A stretch of DNA of 64,000 nt from Lentisphaerae bacterium ADurb.Bin082 (GCA_002070945.1 MWEG01000025.1:1-64000), one strand, 5' to 3'. Positions 15,241-24,666 are shown, counted from the stretch's first letter. Translations and numbers: made by a program. The notes: generated by a model not told the origin, from the sequence alone.

Positions 15241-16935
15241 TCAGACGACGCCGGCCTCTTTCAAGATATAGGTGGCAACGAAAGCGACGCTGGCCATCAA
15301 GTCATCGAGCTTGACCTGTTCGGCGTCGCTATGCGCGTATTGAAGCAATCCAGCTCCGCTGGTGATGACCGGCATGCCTGGGTATTCGGTGGCGAACAGG
15401 CGCGAGTCGCACGACACGGTCCAGCCCATCATCGGCTGGTCCTTCCACATACCGACCGCCTTGGCTGCTGCGATCGCGTTGCGCATGGTCGGGGAATCAG
15501 GGTCGCCGTCAAACGCCGCGTTATGCAGTTTGTCATAGCTGACCGTGACCGTCGCCGCGGCGGCCTGGCCAGTCAGGCGCAGATAGAAGTCAGCGCCCTG
15601 GCAGGCTGCCGAGCGCATCCGCGCCATGACATCTTCCATGCTATGAGTGGGGACAAAGCCCTGGCCGCCTTCCAATTTTAAGGAAGCAGCAGTCGGCTCG
15701 CCATGCAGCGACATAGTCAGGTCGCCACCGCCTGTCGCTGCCAGGTTGCTCTTGCTGCGAACTAAGGCCCGCACGAACATGGCCATTTTGGTGATGGCGC
15801 CGTCGTTTTCCATGATCGACCCCATGTGCCCCGTCGAGCCATGCACTCGGCAGACAAAGCCGCGCGCCGTCTCCTCCAGGTCAAAATGCCGGGCGACCTT
15901 CGGCTTGCCGGTAGTCGGATCAGCTACTTTCGTCTTGTCGCCGTAGAGGCCGATGTAGTCGGCCAGGGCGGCTGCGATGACGTCCTCGACGATCTCCTTG
16001 ACGCGAGGCGTGACTTGGCCGGCGAAAGTCAAATCAAAGGCGACTTCGCCGCAGATTCGGCTGGGGTGTTCGCCGTAATGGCCGATGATGCCATGGCAGG
16101 TCTGGACCGGGCGCTGCGGGAACAGCGCGTGGCGGCTTTCCGCCTTGATGGCGCGGCCTTCCCATTCCAGCTGCTCATAGACGAAAGCAGCCATTTCGAA
16201 CAGATTGACGCCAGGGCAGGACAAGTCGACCTGGTACCAGACCGCGCCGCGATTGGCTGGATGGATGTTATTGCCAGTGCATTCCAGCACCAAAATAGAA
16301 TCATAGAGTTTCTTCAGGTCGCGGTCAATCGCCAGGGACAGGGAGCCGTTGCCGCCGGTCTCTTCCTCCGCCACGAACATGGCGACTACATTCCGCTTGA
16401 GTTTTCGACCGGCCTTCTTCAACACTTGCGACAACAGACGCAAGGCCGTGATTATGACCACGACCGCGCCCTTATCGTCGCAAGCGCCGCGCCCGTAGAC
16501 GATGCCGTTTTCCACCCGCGGGGGGATGTACGGAGCGATCACGTCAACATGCGCGTTAAGGGCAATGCCGCCCAGCTCTCTGCCAGCGGCGTCCGGCACA
16601 AAGTAAAGAAGATTGCTGCGACCCGCATACACGGTTTCCGGCGGCAGACCCTGCGGACGCTCCGCCGTCTTGGTGAAATGCAGCTGCGAATAAGCCGGAT
16701 GCAGGGCAATGGCAGGATTAATGGGGCGACGCTCCCAATGTGCGCCGGCAAACGCAGCCTCCGCCAGCTGCCTCTCCAAGATGTCAAACACCGCCGCCTC
16801 AGCCTGGCGCATGACATCGACATCGGTCGACGGACTGGTGTCATGCCGGCAGATGGACACCAGCAGCTCCGTGACGTAATCACGCACGGCGCGATCCTGA
16901 ACCAGGGCGGTTATATGCTTGACAAGTTCATCCAT
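15241..16935 (-). CDS. M20-family metallopeptidase / amidohydrolase
   Basis: A 564-aa M20 (ArgE/DapE/peptidase V) enzyme. Motifs for the two-zinc site are present: LNAHVDVIAP, GRGACDDKGAVV, the catalytic AEEETGGNG and the late His in LLQYAHSDAEQVK. The dimerisation insert (about residues 260-440) is longer than in ~400-aa relatives. I chose MDELVKH (16935) as start, because the frame upstream to 17022 would overlap the aminotransferase gene by 56 bases. It follows that gene by 31 bases. Likely cleaves an N-acyl or peptide bond to release an amine for the aminotransferase; substrate unknown. Confidence 0.85.
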   Translation of the reverse strand: MDELVKHITALVQDRAVRDYVTELLVSICRHDTSPSTDVDVMRQAEAAVFDILERQLAEAAFAGAHWERRPINPAIALHPAYSQLHFTKTAERPQGLPPETVYAGRSNLLYFVPDAAGRELGGIALNAHVDVIAPYIPPRVENGIVYGRGACDDKGAVVVIITALRLLSQVLKKAGRKLKRNVVAMFVAEEETGGNGSLSLAIDRDLKKLYDSILVLECTGNNIHPANRGAVWYQVDLSCPGVNLFEMAAFVYEQLEWEGRAIKAESRHALFPQRPVQTCHGIIGHYGEHPSRICGEVAFDLTFAGQVTPRVKEIVEDVIAAALADYIGLYGDKTKVADPTTGKPKVARHFDLEETARGFVCRVHGSTGHMGSIMENDGAITKMAMFVRALVRSKSNLAATGGGDLTMSLHGEPTAASLKLEGGQGFVPTHSMEDVMARMRSAACQGADFYLRLTGQAAAATVTVSYDKLHNAAFDGDPDSPTMRNAIAAAKAVGMWKDQPMMGWTVSCDSRLFATEYPGMPVITSGAGLLQYAHSDAEQVKLDDLMASVAFVATYILKEAGVV

Positions 16936-16966
16936 ACTATTCAATTTTCCCGGATGTGGCCGCAGC

Positions 16967-18337
16967 TCAGGCGCCAAAGACTTCGGCGATGCTTTCTGTG
17001 AGAACTGCGATGCCTTCCTCAAGGGCGTCTTTAGGCGTTGTCAACGGCGGCGCAATCTTGATGCAGCCTCCGCCCATGCCGACCGGCGCGAACATCAGCA
17101 GGCCCTTCTGCATGCAGCGCTCGTTAATGGCCAGGGCAGCAGCCGCATCCGGCTCCTTAGAGCCAGGCTTGACGATCAGCAAGCCGCCGACCAGGCCGCG
17201 ATGCAACGATTTGCCAATGCGGGACGGATACTTGGCAGCCAGCGCGTCAAGGCCCTTGCCCAGAACCGGGCCGAGTTCAGCCGCGCGCTCTGTCAGCTTT
17301 TCCCGCTTGATGACCTTCAGGTTGGCGATGGCAGCCACAACCGGCAACGGGCTGGCCGAGTGCGTACTCGTCATGGTACCGGGCGCATACATGTCCATGA
17401 TGTCATTGCGGCCGATGACCGCTGACAGCGGCAGGCTGGAGGTGACGCCCTTGCCGCAGCAAATCAAGTCAGGCACCAAATCGTAGTGTTCCCAGCAGTA
17501 GAACTTGCCAGTCCGGCCAAAGCCAGCCTGCACCTCGTCCATAATCAGCACCACGTCATTCGCCTTGCACCACTGGCCAAGTCTGCGGGCATATTCATCC
17601 GGCAGGAAATTCGGCCCGATGCCCTGGTAGGACTCCGTGATCACGCCGGCCACGTCAGCCGGCGTCACGCCAGCTTTAGCCAAGGTGGCCAGGAACAGGT
17701 CGAAGCTGACGTCCTCGCAGTAAAAACCATCTGGAAACGGCACTTGGACAAAGCCGCCAGGGAGCTGTACGATCCAGTCCTTCAGGCTGCTCATGCCGCC
17801 GATCATCTGGGCGCCAAGAGTCCGGCCATGAAAAGCTCCGTCAAAGGAGACGATCACGTGCTTTTTCGGGCCATATTTGCGCACACCGTAGGTCCTGGCC
17901 AGCTTAATGGCGTTTTCCGTCGTCTCCGAGCCTGCTGAAAGGAGGAAGACCTTGTCCATGCCAGTGGGCGTGGTATTCGCCAGCATTTCGCACAGTTCGG
18001 CGCGGCTTTCGTGCGGGAATGCGTACGTGGCCAGGAGCGGCTTGTCAATCGCCTGGCGGAGCGCGGCGCAAATGTCTGGATGGCCGTGGCCAGCATTCGT
18101 GATCAGGACGCCGCTGGACCAGTCAAGCCACTTGTTGCCCCAGCGGTCATAGACGTTCACGCCCTCGGCCCGGTCCCAAATCACTGGCGGCTGGCCAGAC
18201 ATGCTGATCGGCTCGTATGCATTCAGCTTCGCAAGTACAGGCAAAGACTCCGGCACAGGAATCTGGGTCGCAATCGTCCGATACTTGGTGTTGACCAGCG
18301 GTACCGCCTGGGGAGTCAAGTTGTACTTGTGAGCCAT
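16967..18337 (-). CDS. Class III PLP-dependent aminotransferase
   Basis: A 456-aa fold-type I aminotransferase of the GABA/ornithine/omega-amino-acid class. Evidence includes SAGSETTENAIKLAR (PLP phosphate), MDEVQAGFGRTGKFY with Asp267 holding the pyridine nitrogen, and PLP-binding Lys296 in LICCGKGVTSSLP. It transfers an omega- or secondary amino group to a keto-acid. I use MAHKYNL as start because AGAAGG lies just upstream; a longer frame to 18409 would run into the promoter region. First gene of the operon through 10397, facing the lipoate ligase promoter. Confidence 0.9.
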   Translation of the reverse strand: MAHKYNLTPQAVPLVNTKYRTIATQIPVPESLPVLAKLNAYEPISMSGQPPVIWDRAEGVNVYDRWGNKWLDWSSGVLITNAGHGHPDICAALRQAIDKPLLATYAFPHESRAELCEMLANTTPTGMDKVFLLSAGSETTENAIKLARTYGVRKYGPKKHVIVSFDGAFHGRTLGAQMIGGMSSLKDWIVQLPGGFVQVPFPDGFYCEDVSFDLFLATLAKAGVTPADVAGVITESYQGIGPNFLPDEYARRLGQWCKANDVVLIMDEVQAGFGRTGKFYCWEHYDLVPDLICCGKGVTSSLPLSAVIGRNDIMDMYAPGTMTSTHSASPLPVVAAIANLKVIKREKLTERAAELGPVLGKGLDALAAKYPSRIGKSLHRGLVGGLLIVKPGSKEPDAAAALAINERCMQKGLLMFAPVGMGGGCIKIAPPLTTPKDALEEGIAVLTESIAEVFGA

Positions 18338-18403
18338 GCCGCCGCCTTCTGTTAGGAAACTGTAAAAGAAGTCCCAGGAAAACGCAATCCGCGCCCTCCC
18401 GAA

Positions 18404-18431
18404 TTGCAAAAAAATTTACCAAGACTATAAT
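18404..18431 (+). promoter_or_regulatory. Sigma-70-like promoter for the lipoate ligase gene
   Basis: TTGCAA (18404-18409) and a consensus TATAAT (18426-18431) are separated by 16 bases. On the opposite strand TTGTTT-N16-TATAGT in the same region could serve the divergent aminotransferase operon. Confidence 0.5.
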
Positions 18432-18585
18432 CTTACTATAGCAAAAAACAACACCGGCTGAGCAATATCATCGGGTTTTCCCGAGCGGCCGCAAGGCGTC
18501 TTTTCAGGCCATAGCGTCGTTGGTGGAGAACCGTGCGTCTTTTTCCAATCTTTTCGTCATTCCATGTTTCGGGACAGTCTCCTTC

Positions 18586-19491
18586 ATGCGCATTTTCTGG
18601 TCTGAATACCGCGAACCGGCCGCCAATGCTGCCTTGGAAGAACAGCTTTATCGGTCGGACGCCAGCAGCGGACCTTATCTGCTGTTTTACCTCAATGACC
18701 ACGCCGTGCTTTTCGGCCGCAACCAGAATCCCTGGGGGGAATGCCATGTTTCGTGGTGCCAGCGCGAGGGCATCACCCTGCTGCGGCGCATCTCCGGCGG
18801 CGGAACCGTATACCATGACGCCGGCAATCTCAACTATGCGTTCATCCTGCCGCGTGCGGAATACGCCCCCGAGCGCTACCTGGGCATAGTCGTGGCTGCC
18901 CTGCGCCAGGCTGAGTTGCCGGAAGTGTCGCAATCGCCGCAATTCAGCCTCTGGTGCGGCCGCCGCAAAGTCGCTGGCACGGCTTTTGCCTTGAACAGCC
19001 GCACCGCGCTTCTGCACGGATGCATACTGGTGCATTCCGACCTGGAGCGGCTGCGCACCGCCCTGCGGCTCCCGCCGGGGTGGGAATGCCAAGGCAGCGG
19101 CGTTGCATCCGTCCGGGCTCCGGTGACGGCCATGGCCGAGCATCTGCCTGGCATCACCACCGCCGACGTCGCCAGGCTCATCGCCGAACACGCCCAGGGA
19201 GGAAGCAACGCCGTCATGGAGACCATCCCCGACGGCAGCCGCGACCTTGACGGCGACTTCCTCACCTTCCGGGAAAAATTTCGCAGCGATGCGTGGACGT
19301 ATGAGCGCACGTCTGACTTCATCCTGAAGATTCCGTGTCCACGCGGTCTGTTGCACCTCGGCATCGCCCAAGGCCGCATTCGCCGCGCTGTTCTGCACAG
19401 CGGCAACAAAATCACCGACCTGCCGATTCTGCAAGGTTGTCCGCTGACCATCCCCGAGGATCAGCTGTTAGCGCTGGTCAAAGCCCAGTAA
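18586..19491 (+). CDS. lplA: Lipoate-protein ligase
   Basis: A 301-aa ligase that attaches free lipoate to lipoyl domains of 2-oxoacid dehydrogenases or GcvH via lipoyl-AMP. The signature RRISGGGTVYHD (residues 67-78) and the catalytic lysine in GRRKVAGTAF (Lys128) are both present. The start at MRIFWSEYREP fits the family N-terminus; the frame continues upstream but that part does not look like the family. A flavodoxin-like reductase gene follows 38 bases later. Confidence 0.9.
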   Translation: MRIFWSEYREPAANAALEEQLYRSDASSGPYLLFYLNDHAVLFGRNQNPWGECHVSWCQREGITLLRRISGGGTVYHDAGNLNYAFILPRAEYAPERYLGIVVAALRQAELPEVSQSPQFSLWCGRRKVAGTAFALNSRTALLHGCILVHSDLERLRTALRLPPGWECQGSGVASVRAPVTAMAEHLPGITTADVARLIAEHAQGGSNAVMETIPDGSRDLDGDFLTFREKFRSDAWTYERTSDFILKIPCPRGLLHLGIAQGRIRRAVLHSGNKITDLPILQGCPLTIPEDQLLALVKAQ

Positions 19492-19529
19492 ACCGCAATG
19501 CCAAGCTCATAGCAAAAAGGAGCCACACC

Positions 19530-20114
19530 ATGCTCAACGTCCTGCTTCTCACTGGTTCGCCGCGCCCGTACGGCTGCTCTTCTTCCCTGGCTGAAGTCGC
19601 CCTGGAAGGGATGCGGGAAGCCGCTGACATCCAAGTGGAGCGCGTCGACGCCGCCCGCCTCGAAAACAAGTACCGCGGCTGCTCGTCCTGCTATGGCTGC
19701 CAGCCAGCCAAATTCCGCTGCATGATTCACGATGCGACGGCTCGGCTCATCAACCGGATTTCGGACTTCCAGTACATCGTCCTGGCCACGCCAATCTATT
19801 TCTTCAACATTTCGGGCCAGCTCAAGGCCTGCACCGATCGTTTCATGGCCTTGTGTTCGTATGACGACCAAGGCAAAGTGATTTCGCCCTTGCAGAAAAT
19901 CCGCCTGGCCGCCGTCGTCACTTCCGAGGGCGACGCCGAGACCAGCGGCCTGGAGGTCGTCGAACTCTGGCTGAAATGGCTGTCTGACTTCACCGGCACA
20001 GCCCCGATTCCCATCCTGCACAAAGGAAATTGCTGCCGCGACGCCGGGCCGGCCGTGCGAGAAGAAGAACTGCGGGAAAAAGCCCTGGCTTTCGGGCGCA
20101 GCCTGATCCAATAA
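19530..20114 (+). CDS. NAD(P)H-dependent FMN reductase / flavodoxin-fold protein
   Basis: A 194-aa flavodoxin-like oxidoreductase. The N-terminal LLTGSPRPYGCSSSLAE binds the FMN phosphate, and the CxxCYGC cluster (GCSSCYGCQ) and ATPIYFFNISGQLKACTDRF are hallmarks of the iron-sulfur-flavoprotein/NADPH-dependent FMN reductase group. The start has AAAAGGAG 7-8 bases upstream; the frame continues upstream only inside the lipoate ligase gene. It probably reduces quinones or flavin electron acceptors in the cytoplasm. It ends 11 bases before the stop of a convergent gene. Confidence 0.85.
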   Translation: MLNVLLLTGSPRPYGCSSSLAEVALEGMREAADIQVERVDAARLENKYRGCSSCYGCQPAKFRCMIHDATARLINRISDFQYIVLATPIYFFNISGQLKACTDRFMALCSYDDQGKVISPLQKIRLAAVVTSEGDAETSGLEVVELWLKWLSDFTGTAPIPILHKGNCCRDAGPAVREEELREKALAFGRSLIQ

Positions 20115-20125
20115 TGCGGCCAGCG

Positions 20126-23100
20126 TTATTGGATCAGGGCATTAAGCATCTGTTCGCGCCAGGCGTCAAGAGCCGTCTGGCTTTCCGTCTCGTGCAGCTC
20201 CATGAGGTTTTCGTCCTTGATCAGGTCATGGCCCGGCGTCTTCTGCTCCAGCAGATGAATCATGGCCACGTCTTCCAGCCCCTCGACCAGTGCCATCAGG
20301 CGCTTGGTAGGTATGATATTCTTGCGCGGATGCCAGTAGGTCAGCCCGTCAAACAGCTGCGCCTCTGGGTCAGCCTGGTCAAAAAAGCCATCTGGGGTGA
20401 CTGTGACCATCTTGCCGTTCCGTTCCACCCGTTTGCCGGTGATGCTGGACATGGCCCAGTAGGCGAGTCCGCGCACGCCGCACAGACGGGCGTTCAGCGG
20501 CCCCAGCCGGTAGTAGGACAGCAGCGGGCACGTCTGTGCGCTCATTGAGCAGCGATAAATCCACGGGTGCAATTCGGGATGACGCTTCAGCCAAGCGGTT
20601 TTCTGCTGCGCTCGCTCATGCTCGCGTGGCCATAGATGCGAATTGAAGAGAATCGGCGTTTTGATGTAACGCATGACTTCATCGAGCTGCTCCTCGGTGC
20701 AGCCCTCGGGCGGAGGAGTAGTGATCACCGTGCACATCCAACGCACCTGCGGGGCGACGGCATGCGCCTGCTCATGGAAAGGCAGGTACTTCGGCAGGGC
20801 CGACGCTCGGAATTCATCGCCCATGCCAGAGAAGATGAACTGGTCATACGTGAAGCCCAGGCTGATCATGTGTTCGCTCATCAGCTTGACCCACTCCGAA
20901 TTGCGGCAGATATTCCAGGCGAACAGCACGTTCATCCGGCGCGCCACGGCAAGGCGGAGGAAATCGTCGTTGGCGGTGATGTTGGCCGGGTCAAAGTACG
21001 CCGTGCCCGGAGCCGTGGAAGAGCCGACCGGGGCGCGATGGCGCAAAGTGCCGTTGGCCGGCTTGCCGACGTCGTAGCGGTGGCGGTCTGTCGACACCCA
21101 ATTAATGTGATGCCGATGCAAAAATTCCAGGGTGGGTATTTCACTCTGGCAGGGCGTCATGCCGCCATGCCAGATGAACGTGTCCATCGGCCACTCGTGC
21201 GTGGCTGGCAGGGCGAATGGCAGGATTTCAACCGTGACCGGGATGACTGGCCATAGCTCCCTCGGCACGGCCTGATGGTCAAGCGGCTTGACCGTGATGG
21301 TAGTGGTATAGCGCCCTGGCGTCATGTCGCGTGAATGTAGGGCCAACCAGAATCGGCGGGACTGCCCGGGAAGAACGGTGAAAGCATCGGCGTCATTCTC
21401 AATAAGCGGGTCCGTGACCAGCTGCCGTGCGTTGTTGCGTACAAACGGCGCTTGGTAGACGACCAGGTTGGCGCGGTTGACGCGGCGGCCGTCCTCGCCG
21501 TACAAATCAGCGACGGCCAAACGCCAGTCCATCCCGCCGCCGGGAAGCACGCCCGCGATGGCAAGTGCGCGGAACTCCCACTCGTTGCCGCCCTGGCGGA
21601 AATGCAGCTCGGCCGGCCGGTCTGCCTGAGGCAGGTCGCCGGCAGAGCCATTTTCCCAAGGCGACACTTCCCAGATCAGCAAGCGTCGCACGTCCAGCCA
21701 CTGCTTGAAGCCGTTGATCTCGGCGGCGACGCCATCGCAATCAGCCCGTTCCAGAACGCTCCCGGCTGCCAAGGCGGCGTCCTGGCGCTCCTGGAAGCCC
21801 TGCAACACGCCGCGCAGCCGTTCGACATTGCGGCGCAACGCCTCGGCCACCGCCGGGTTGGCCGCTTCCCAGGCCAGCAAATCGCCATCAACCAAACGCA
21901 GCGAGCGCAGCAGCTCAGCCGGCGCGACCGGCGGCGCCTGAAAACCGGGCTTGATGCCAGCTCGCCAGACGATTTCGCCGCCAACAGTAGCCTGGAGGGC
22001 GATTTGAATAGTCTCGGCGTCGGCTGGGATGACCGCAGCCACAGTCGTCGTCTTGCCTGGGGCCAGCTCAACGGTTTCGCGCCAGGCTGGCGCCCGCTGG
22101 CCAGCCGTGGTGACGGCTGCTGCGGTCACCAGCGCGGCGACAGCGTCAGCGCCGGGATTAGCGATGGTCAGCACGGCCCGGTTCACGCCTGGCCGGAAGT
22201 CGTCGGCTGCAAGCGTCACCTGCAATCCGCCCTCCGTCCCCACTGAGCCGCGGAATTCCAGTTTAGCCAGATATGACCGAGCGCCTAACGGCCAGACCAG
22301 GCAAGCCGGATACGAACTCACTTCACGCACTGGACAGCGTTCCCGGCAGACCCGGATGCCCCAAACTTCGCCGGGAACAGGCGGATGGCAGCCGAGATCG
22401 GCAAAGGGAATCGCGAACTCCAATGTCCAGCGCCCATCATGGCGTTTTCCCTTGGCGACGGCATTGCGCGCATTCAGGAAACGCTTGTCGCCGTTGCGGG
22501 CATCGTAAATGCCGCCATTCAGATTGGCGACCAGGTGGAACGTGCTTTCCGGCGAGTCTGCCGTATCGATCACGAGCTCCAGGCAGTCATTGTTATAGAT
22601 CGGCTGGTCATGCTGGTCAAGATCGACGCGCATCTTGTCGGTTTCCGGCTCCTCAAAGTCACAGCCAAAGTAGATGTTTTTCTGATCATAGGCGATGCGC
22701 ACCTGGCTAGCGGCTTTGGGGACCTCGCCCTCGCGGGTCAAAAAGGGCGGAACCTGCGGCAGCTCAGCCCAGAATGGCTCGTCCGGCACCCCGTCGACGA
22801 CGACCAGCTCAGCGACGAAGTGGGCGCTTAAGATAGTGTCGCCAGTGTAGAGCTGCCGGTCAAACGTGACTTCCGGCAGAGGCAGCGGCGCGTAATCGCC
22901 AGCCGCCAGCGCAGCTGGGACGGGTTCCGGCGCTGGCCCGGTGGACCAATCCGCACGCACCTCAGCAGCCGTCCAAGCGCGGTTCAAAATCCGGATTTCG
23001 TCAAGCATGCCATGGCAGTCATGGCCATAGTACGGCGAGCCGAAGATCAGCTCGACCGGCTGGTCAGAACCGCGGAAGTAGGCGTCTTCTCCGGCCAATT

Positions 23101-23659
23101 CGCCGTCCAGGAACAGCCGACGCTGACCGCCCTTCTCCCAGGTGATGACGATGTGCACCCACTGGTCATTCTGCCAGGACGATATGTCGGTCGCGAATTT
23201 ATAGTTCTTCCAGGATTCGAAATTATGGTACTCCAGGAGGCGACTTTTTTCCGTCTTGCACAGCATCAGAGCGCCTTGCCGCGTTTCCGTCGTGCCGCGC
23301 TTTTCCACATCATAGACAGTAGCGAAGAGCCGGGCAAAGAAATTCTTGGATGCCGACCAGGCCGCTGGTCGAAACCACAAACGCAGCGTGCCTTGATCCA
23401 GGTCGATGTTGCCGACCGCAGGCCAGGCGACAAAAGCGCCGCGGCCAGTGAGGTCGAGTCCCTGGCCATAACGGCCAGCGCCAGCGTTCACCTCCGCATA
23501 AGCCGAGGCAGATGGGACGCCGCTGCCGCGGGCCAGCCCGGCTTCCAGCCCAGCACCGAACCGGGCTTCAAACAGGACTGCGTCATCCGCCGGGGCCAGG
23601 GATGCGGCCAGCGTCGCCAGCGCCAAGGCCATCATTCGCGTCAACAGGGTCATTCGCAT
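20126..23659 (-). CDS. Large secreted multidomain glycosidase-like protein (LamG + CBM9-like + DUF4091-like)
   Basis: An 1177-aa protein with a signal peptide (about 1-24). Next is a LamG/concanavalin-like domain (about 28-245; DQGTLRLWFRP, WVHIVITWEKGGQRRLFLDGEL, MLDEIRILNRAWTAAEV). A CBM9-like sugar-binding domain follows (about 285-475; VDGVPDEPFWAELP, NNDCLELVIDT, GRWTLEFAIPFADLG). A beta-sandwich and helical linker lead to a C-terminal TIM-barrel-like region (about 840-1177) resembling DUF4091 glycosidases. Likely exported and active on host or plant glycans. It stands alone and faces the flavodoxin gene tail to tail. Confidence 0.75.
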   Translation of the reverse strand: MRMTLLTRMMALALATLAASLAPADDAVLFEARFGAGLEAGLARGSGVPSASAYAEVNAGAGRYGQGLDLTGRGAFVAWPAVGNIDLDQGTLRLWFRPAAWSASKNFFARLFATVYDVEKRGTTETRQGALMLCKTEKSRLLEYHNFESWKNYKFATDISSWQNDQWVHIVITWEKGGQRRLFLDGELAGEDAYFRGSDQPVELIFGSPYYGHDCHGMLDEIRILNRAWTAAEVRADWSTGPAPEPVPAALAAGDYAPLPLPEVTFDRQLYTGDTILSAHFVAELVVVDGVPDEPFWAELPQVPPFLTREGEVPKAASQVRIAYDQKNIYFGCDFEEPETDKMRVDLDQHDQPIYNNDCLELVIDTADSPESTFHLVANLNGGIYDARNGDKRFLNARNAVAKGKRHDGRWTLEFAIPFADLGCHPPVPGEVWGIRVCRERCPVREVSSYPACLVWPLGARSYLAKLEFRGSVGTEGGLQVTLAADDFRPGVNRAVLTIANPGADAVAALVTAAAVTTAGQRAPAWRETVELAPGKTTTVAAVIPADAETIQIALQATVGGEIVWRAGIKPGFQAPPVAPAELLRSLRLVDGDLLAWEAANPAVAEALRRNVERLRGVLQGFQERQDAALAAGSVLERADCDGVAAEINGFKQWLDVRRLLIWEVSPWENGSAGDLPQADRPAELHFRQGGNEWEFRALAIAGVLPGGGMDWRLAVADLYGEDGRRVNRANLVVYQAPFVRNNARQLVTDPLIENDADAFTVLPGQSRRFWLALHSRDMTPGRYTTTITVKPLDHQAVPRELWPVIPVTVEILPFALPATHEWPMDTFIWHGGMTPCQSEIPTLEFLHRHHINWVSTDRHRYDVGKPANGTLRHRAPVGSSTAPGTAYFDPANITANDDFLRLAVARRMNVLFAWNICRNSEWVKLMSEHMISLGFTYDQFIFSGMGDEFRASALPKYLPFHEQAHAVAPQVRWMCTVITTPPPEGCTEEQLDEVMRYIKTPILFNSHLWPREHERAQQKTAWLKRHPELHPWIYRCSMSAQTCPLLSYYRLGPLNARLCGVRGLAYWAMSSITGKRVERNGKMVTVTPDGFFDQADPEAQLFDGLTYWHPRKNIIPTKRLMALVEGLEDVAMIHLLEQKTPGHDLIKDENLMELHETESQTALDAWREQMLNALIQ

Positions 23660-24077
23660 ATCGGTAATCCTCGTTTGAAGGCGTGAATAAAGTCAGACGA
23701 TAAGCAAAACACAAATGTAATCCGTCCAGCAGACATGGCCAACCCAAACTGACTGATTTTCGCGGTAAATCCCGACAGGCCGACCCGCGTTCATAGCAGG
23801 AGAACATATCCGAAAGCATTGAACTGCCATTCAGTAGCAAAAATGATACACAATCAGGGTTTTTACCTTGCAAAAGCGCTACTATCGCGCAAGGCGGGAT
23901 TTTTTGATATTTTCATTACTTGTTCTCTCCAAGCATGTTACATTGATTTATGACAATCTGTTTATTTTTGGCATGTATTATGCTTTATATCACAGTGCAC
24001 TGAGTCTTCACAGGTCCTTGTCGAGTGACAAGGCTGTTAGGAGCGAAATCAAAATATCAAAACAGGAGGGTATAATT
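23660..24077. other. Intergenic region between divergent genes
   Basis: About 420 bp. An AT-rich part (23900-23990) contains TATTAT and other possible -10 boxes for the downstream gene. A short hairpin CCTTGTC-GAGT-GACAAGG is at 24016-24033 in the probable leader. No gene is supported. Confidence 0.45.
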
Positions 24078-24461
24078 ATGCCACGAGGAAATGGAACAGG
24101 CCCATTGGGTCAAGGTGCAAAAACAGGGCGCGGGGCTGGTTTCTGCGCAGGTTTTTCGGCGCCAGGCTTTGCGAACGCCGGTTTCGGCTGCGGCCGCGGT
24201 CGCGGGCTGGGCTTCGGGCGGGGCGCTGGCTTCGGGCGGGGCTTTGGCGGCGGCCAGGGCTTTGGTCGCGGCGCTGGACGTGGGTTCGGCCGTGGTTTCG
24301 CCAACTGGGGTGGAGCTGCGTTTGACAACGCCACAGCTGCTGCAACGCCGACTGCCGAGCAGGAAAGCGACATTTTGCAGAAGCAAGCCGAGTATTTGGA
24401 GGCAAATCTGCAAGAAATCCGCCAACGCCTGGCTGAATTGAAAGAAAAAAAGGCAGACTAA
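24078..24461 (+). CDS. DUF5320-family small Gly/Arg-rich protein
   Basis: A 127-aa protein beginning MPRGNGTGPLGQGAKTGRGAGFC, the hallmark of DUF5320 proteins. The middle (about 35-75) is made of repeated FGRGxG units, and the C-terminal 40 residues form a charged coiled coil (ESDILQKQAEYLEANLQEIRQRLAELKEKK). Family members are often near NifB/NifX-like or Mrp-type genes in anaerobes, but none is here. The start is fixed by a strong AGGAGGG 8 bases upstream; the longer upstream frame is leader. A strong terminator follows. Confidence 0.8.
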   Translation: MPRGNGTGPLGQGAKTGRGAGFCAGFSAPGFANAGFGCGRGRGLGFGRGAGFGRGFGGGQGFGRGAGRGFGRGFANWGGAAFDNATAAATPTAEQESDILQKQAEYLEANLQEIRQRLAELKEKKAD

Positions 24462-24487
24462 AAGGCGGATGCCATCCCCGGCACCAG

Positions 24488-24527
24488 GCGCGCGGTCCAA
24501 AAGAAATATGGACCGCGCGCTTTTTTT
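24488..24527 (+). terminator. Strong Rho-independent terminator
   Basis: A perfect 11-bp GC-rich stem (GCGCGCGGTCC / GGACCGCGCGC) with an 11-base loop and a T7 tail, 26 bases after the DUF5320 stop codon. Confidence 0.9.
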
Positions 24528-24540
24528 AGGGGCGAGGGGA

Positions 24541-24666
24541 TGAATGGTGAATGGTGAATGGTGAATGGTGAATGGTGAATGGTGAATGGTGAATGGTGAA
24601 TGGTGAATGGTGAATGGTGAATGGTGAATGGTGAATGGTGAATGGTGAATGGTGAATGGTGAATGG
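24541..24666 (+). repeat. Heptamer minisatellite (18 perfect copies of TGAATGG)
   Basis: Eighteen uninterrupted copies of TGAATGG in 126 bp directly after the terminator. On the opposite strand the frames read as an artificial His/Ser/Pro-rich protein. A related five-unit array is at 10366-10400. Copy number is likely variable between strains. Confidence 0.95.

Noticed and set aside
15826-17001. 391-codon plus-strand frame
   Set aside because: Antisense to the M20 peptidase gene, which has full family motifs; GC-rich shadows of this length are common here.
18436-19434. 332-codon minus-strand frame
   Set aside because: Antisense to lplA, whose catalytic motifs are intact on the plus strand.
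23868-24077. N-terminal extension of the DUF5320 gene
   Set aside because: The AGGAGGG site and the conserved MPRGNGTGP start place the real start at 24078; the extension covers an AT-rich promoter-like region.
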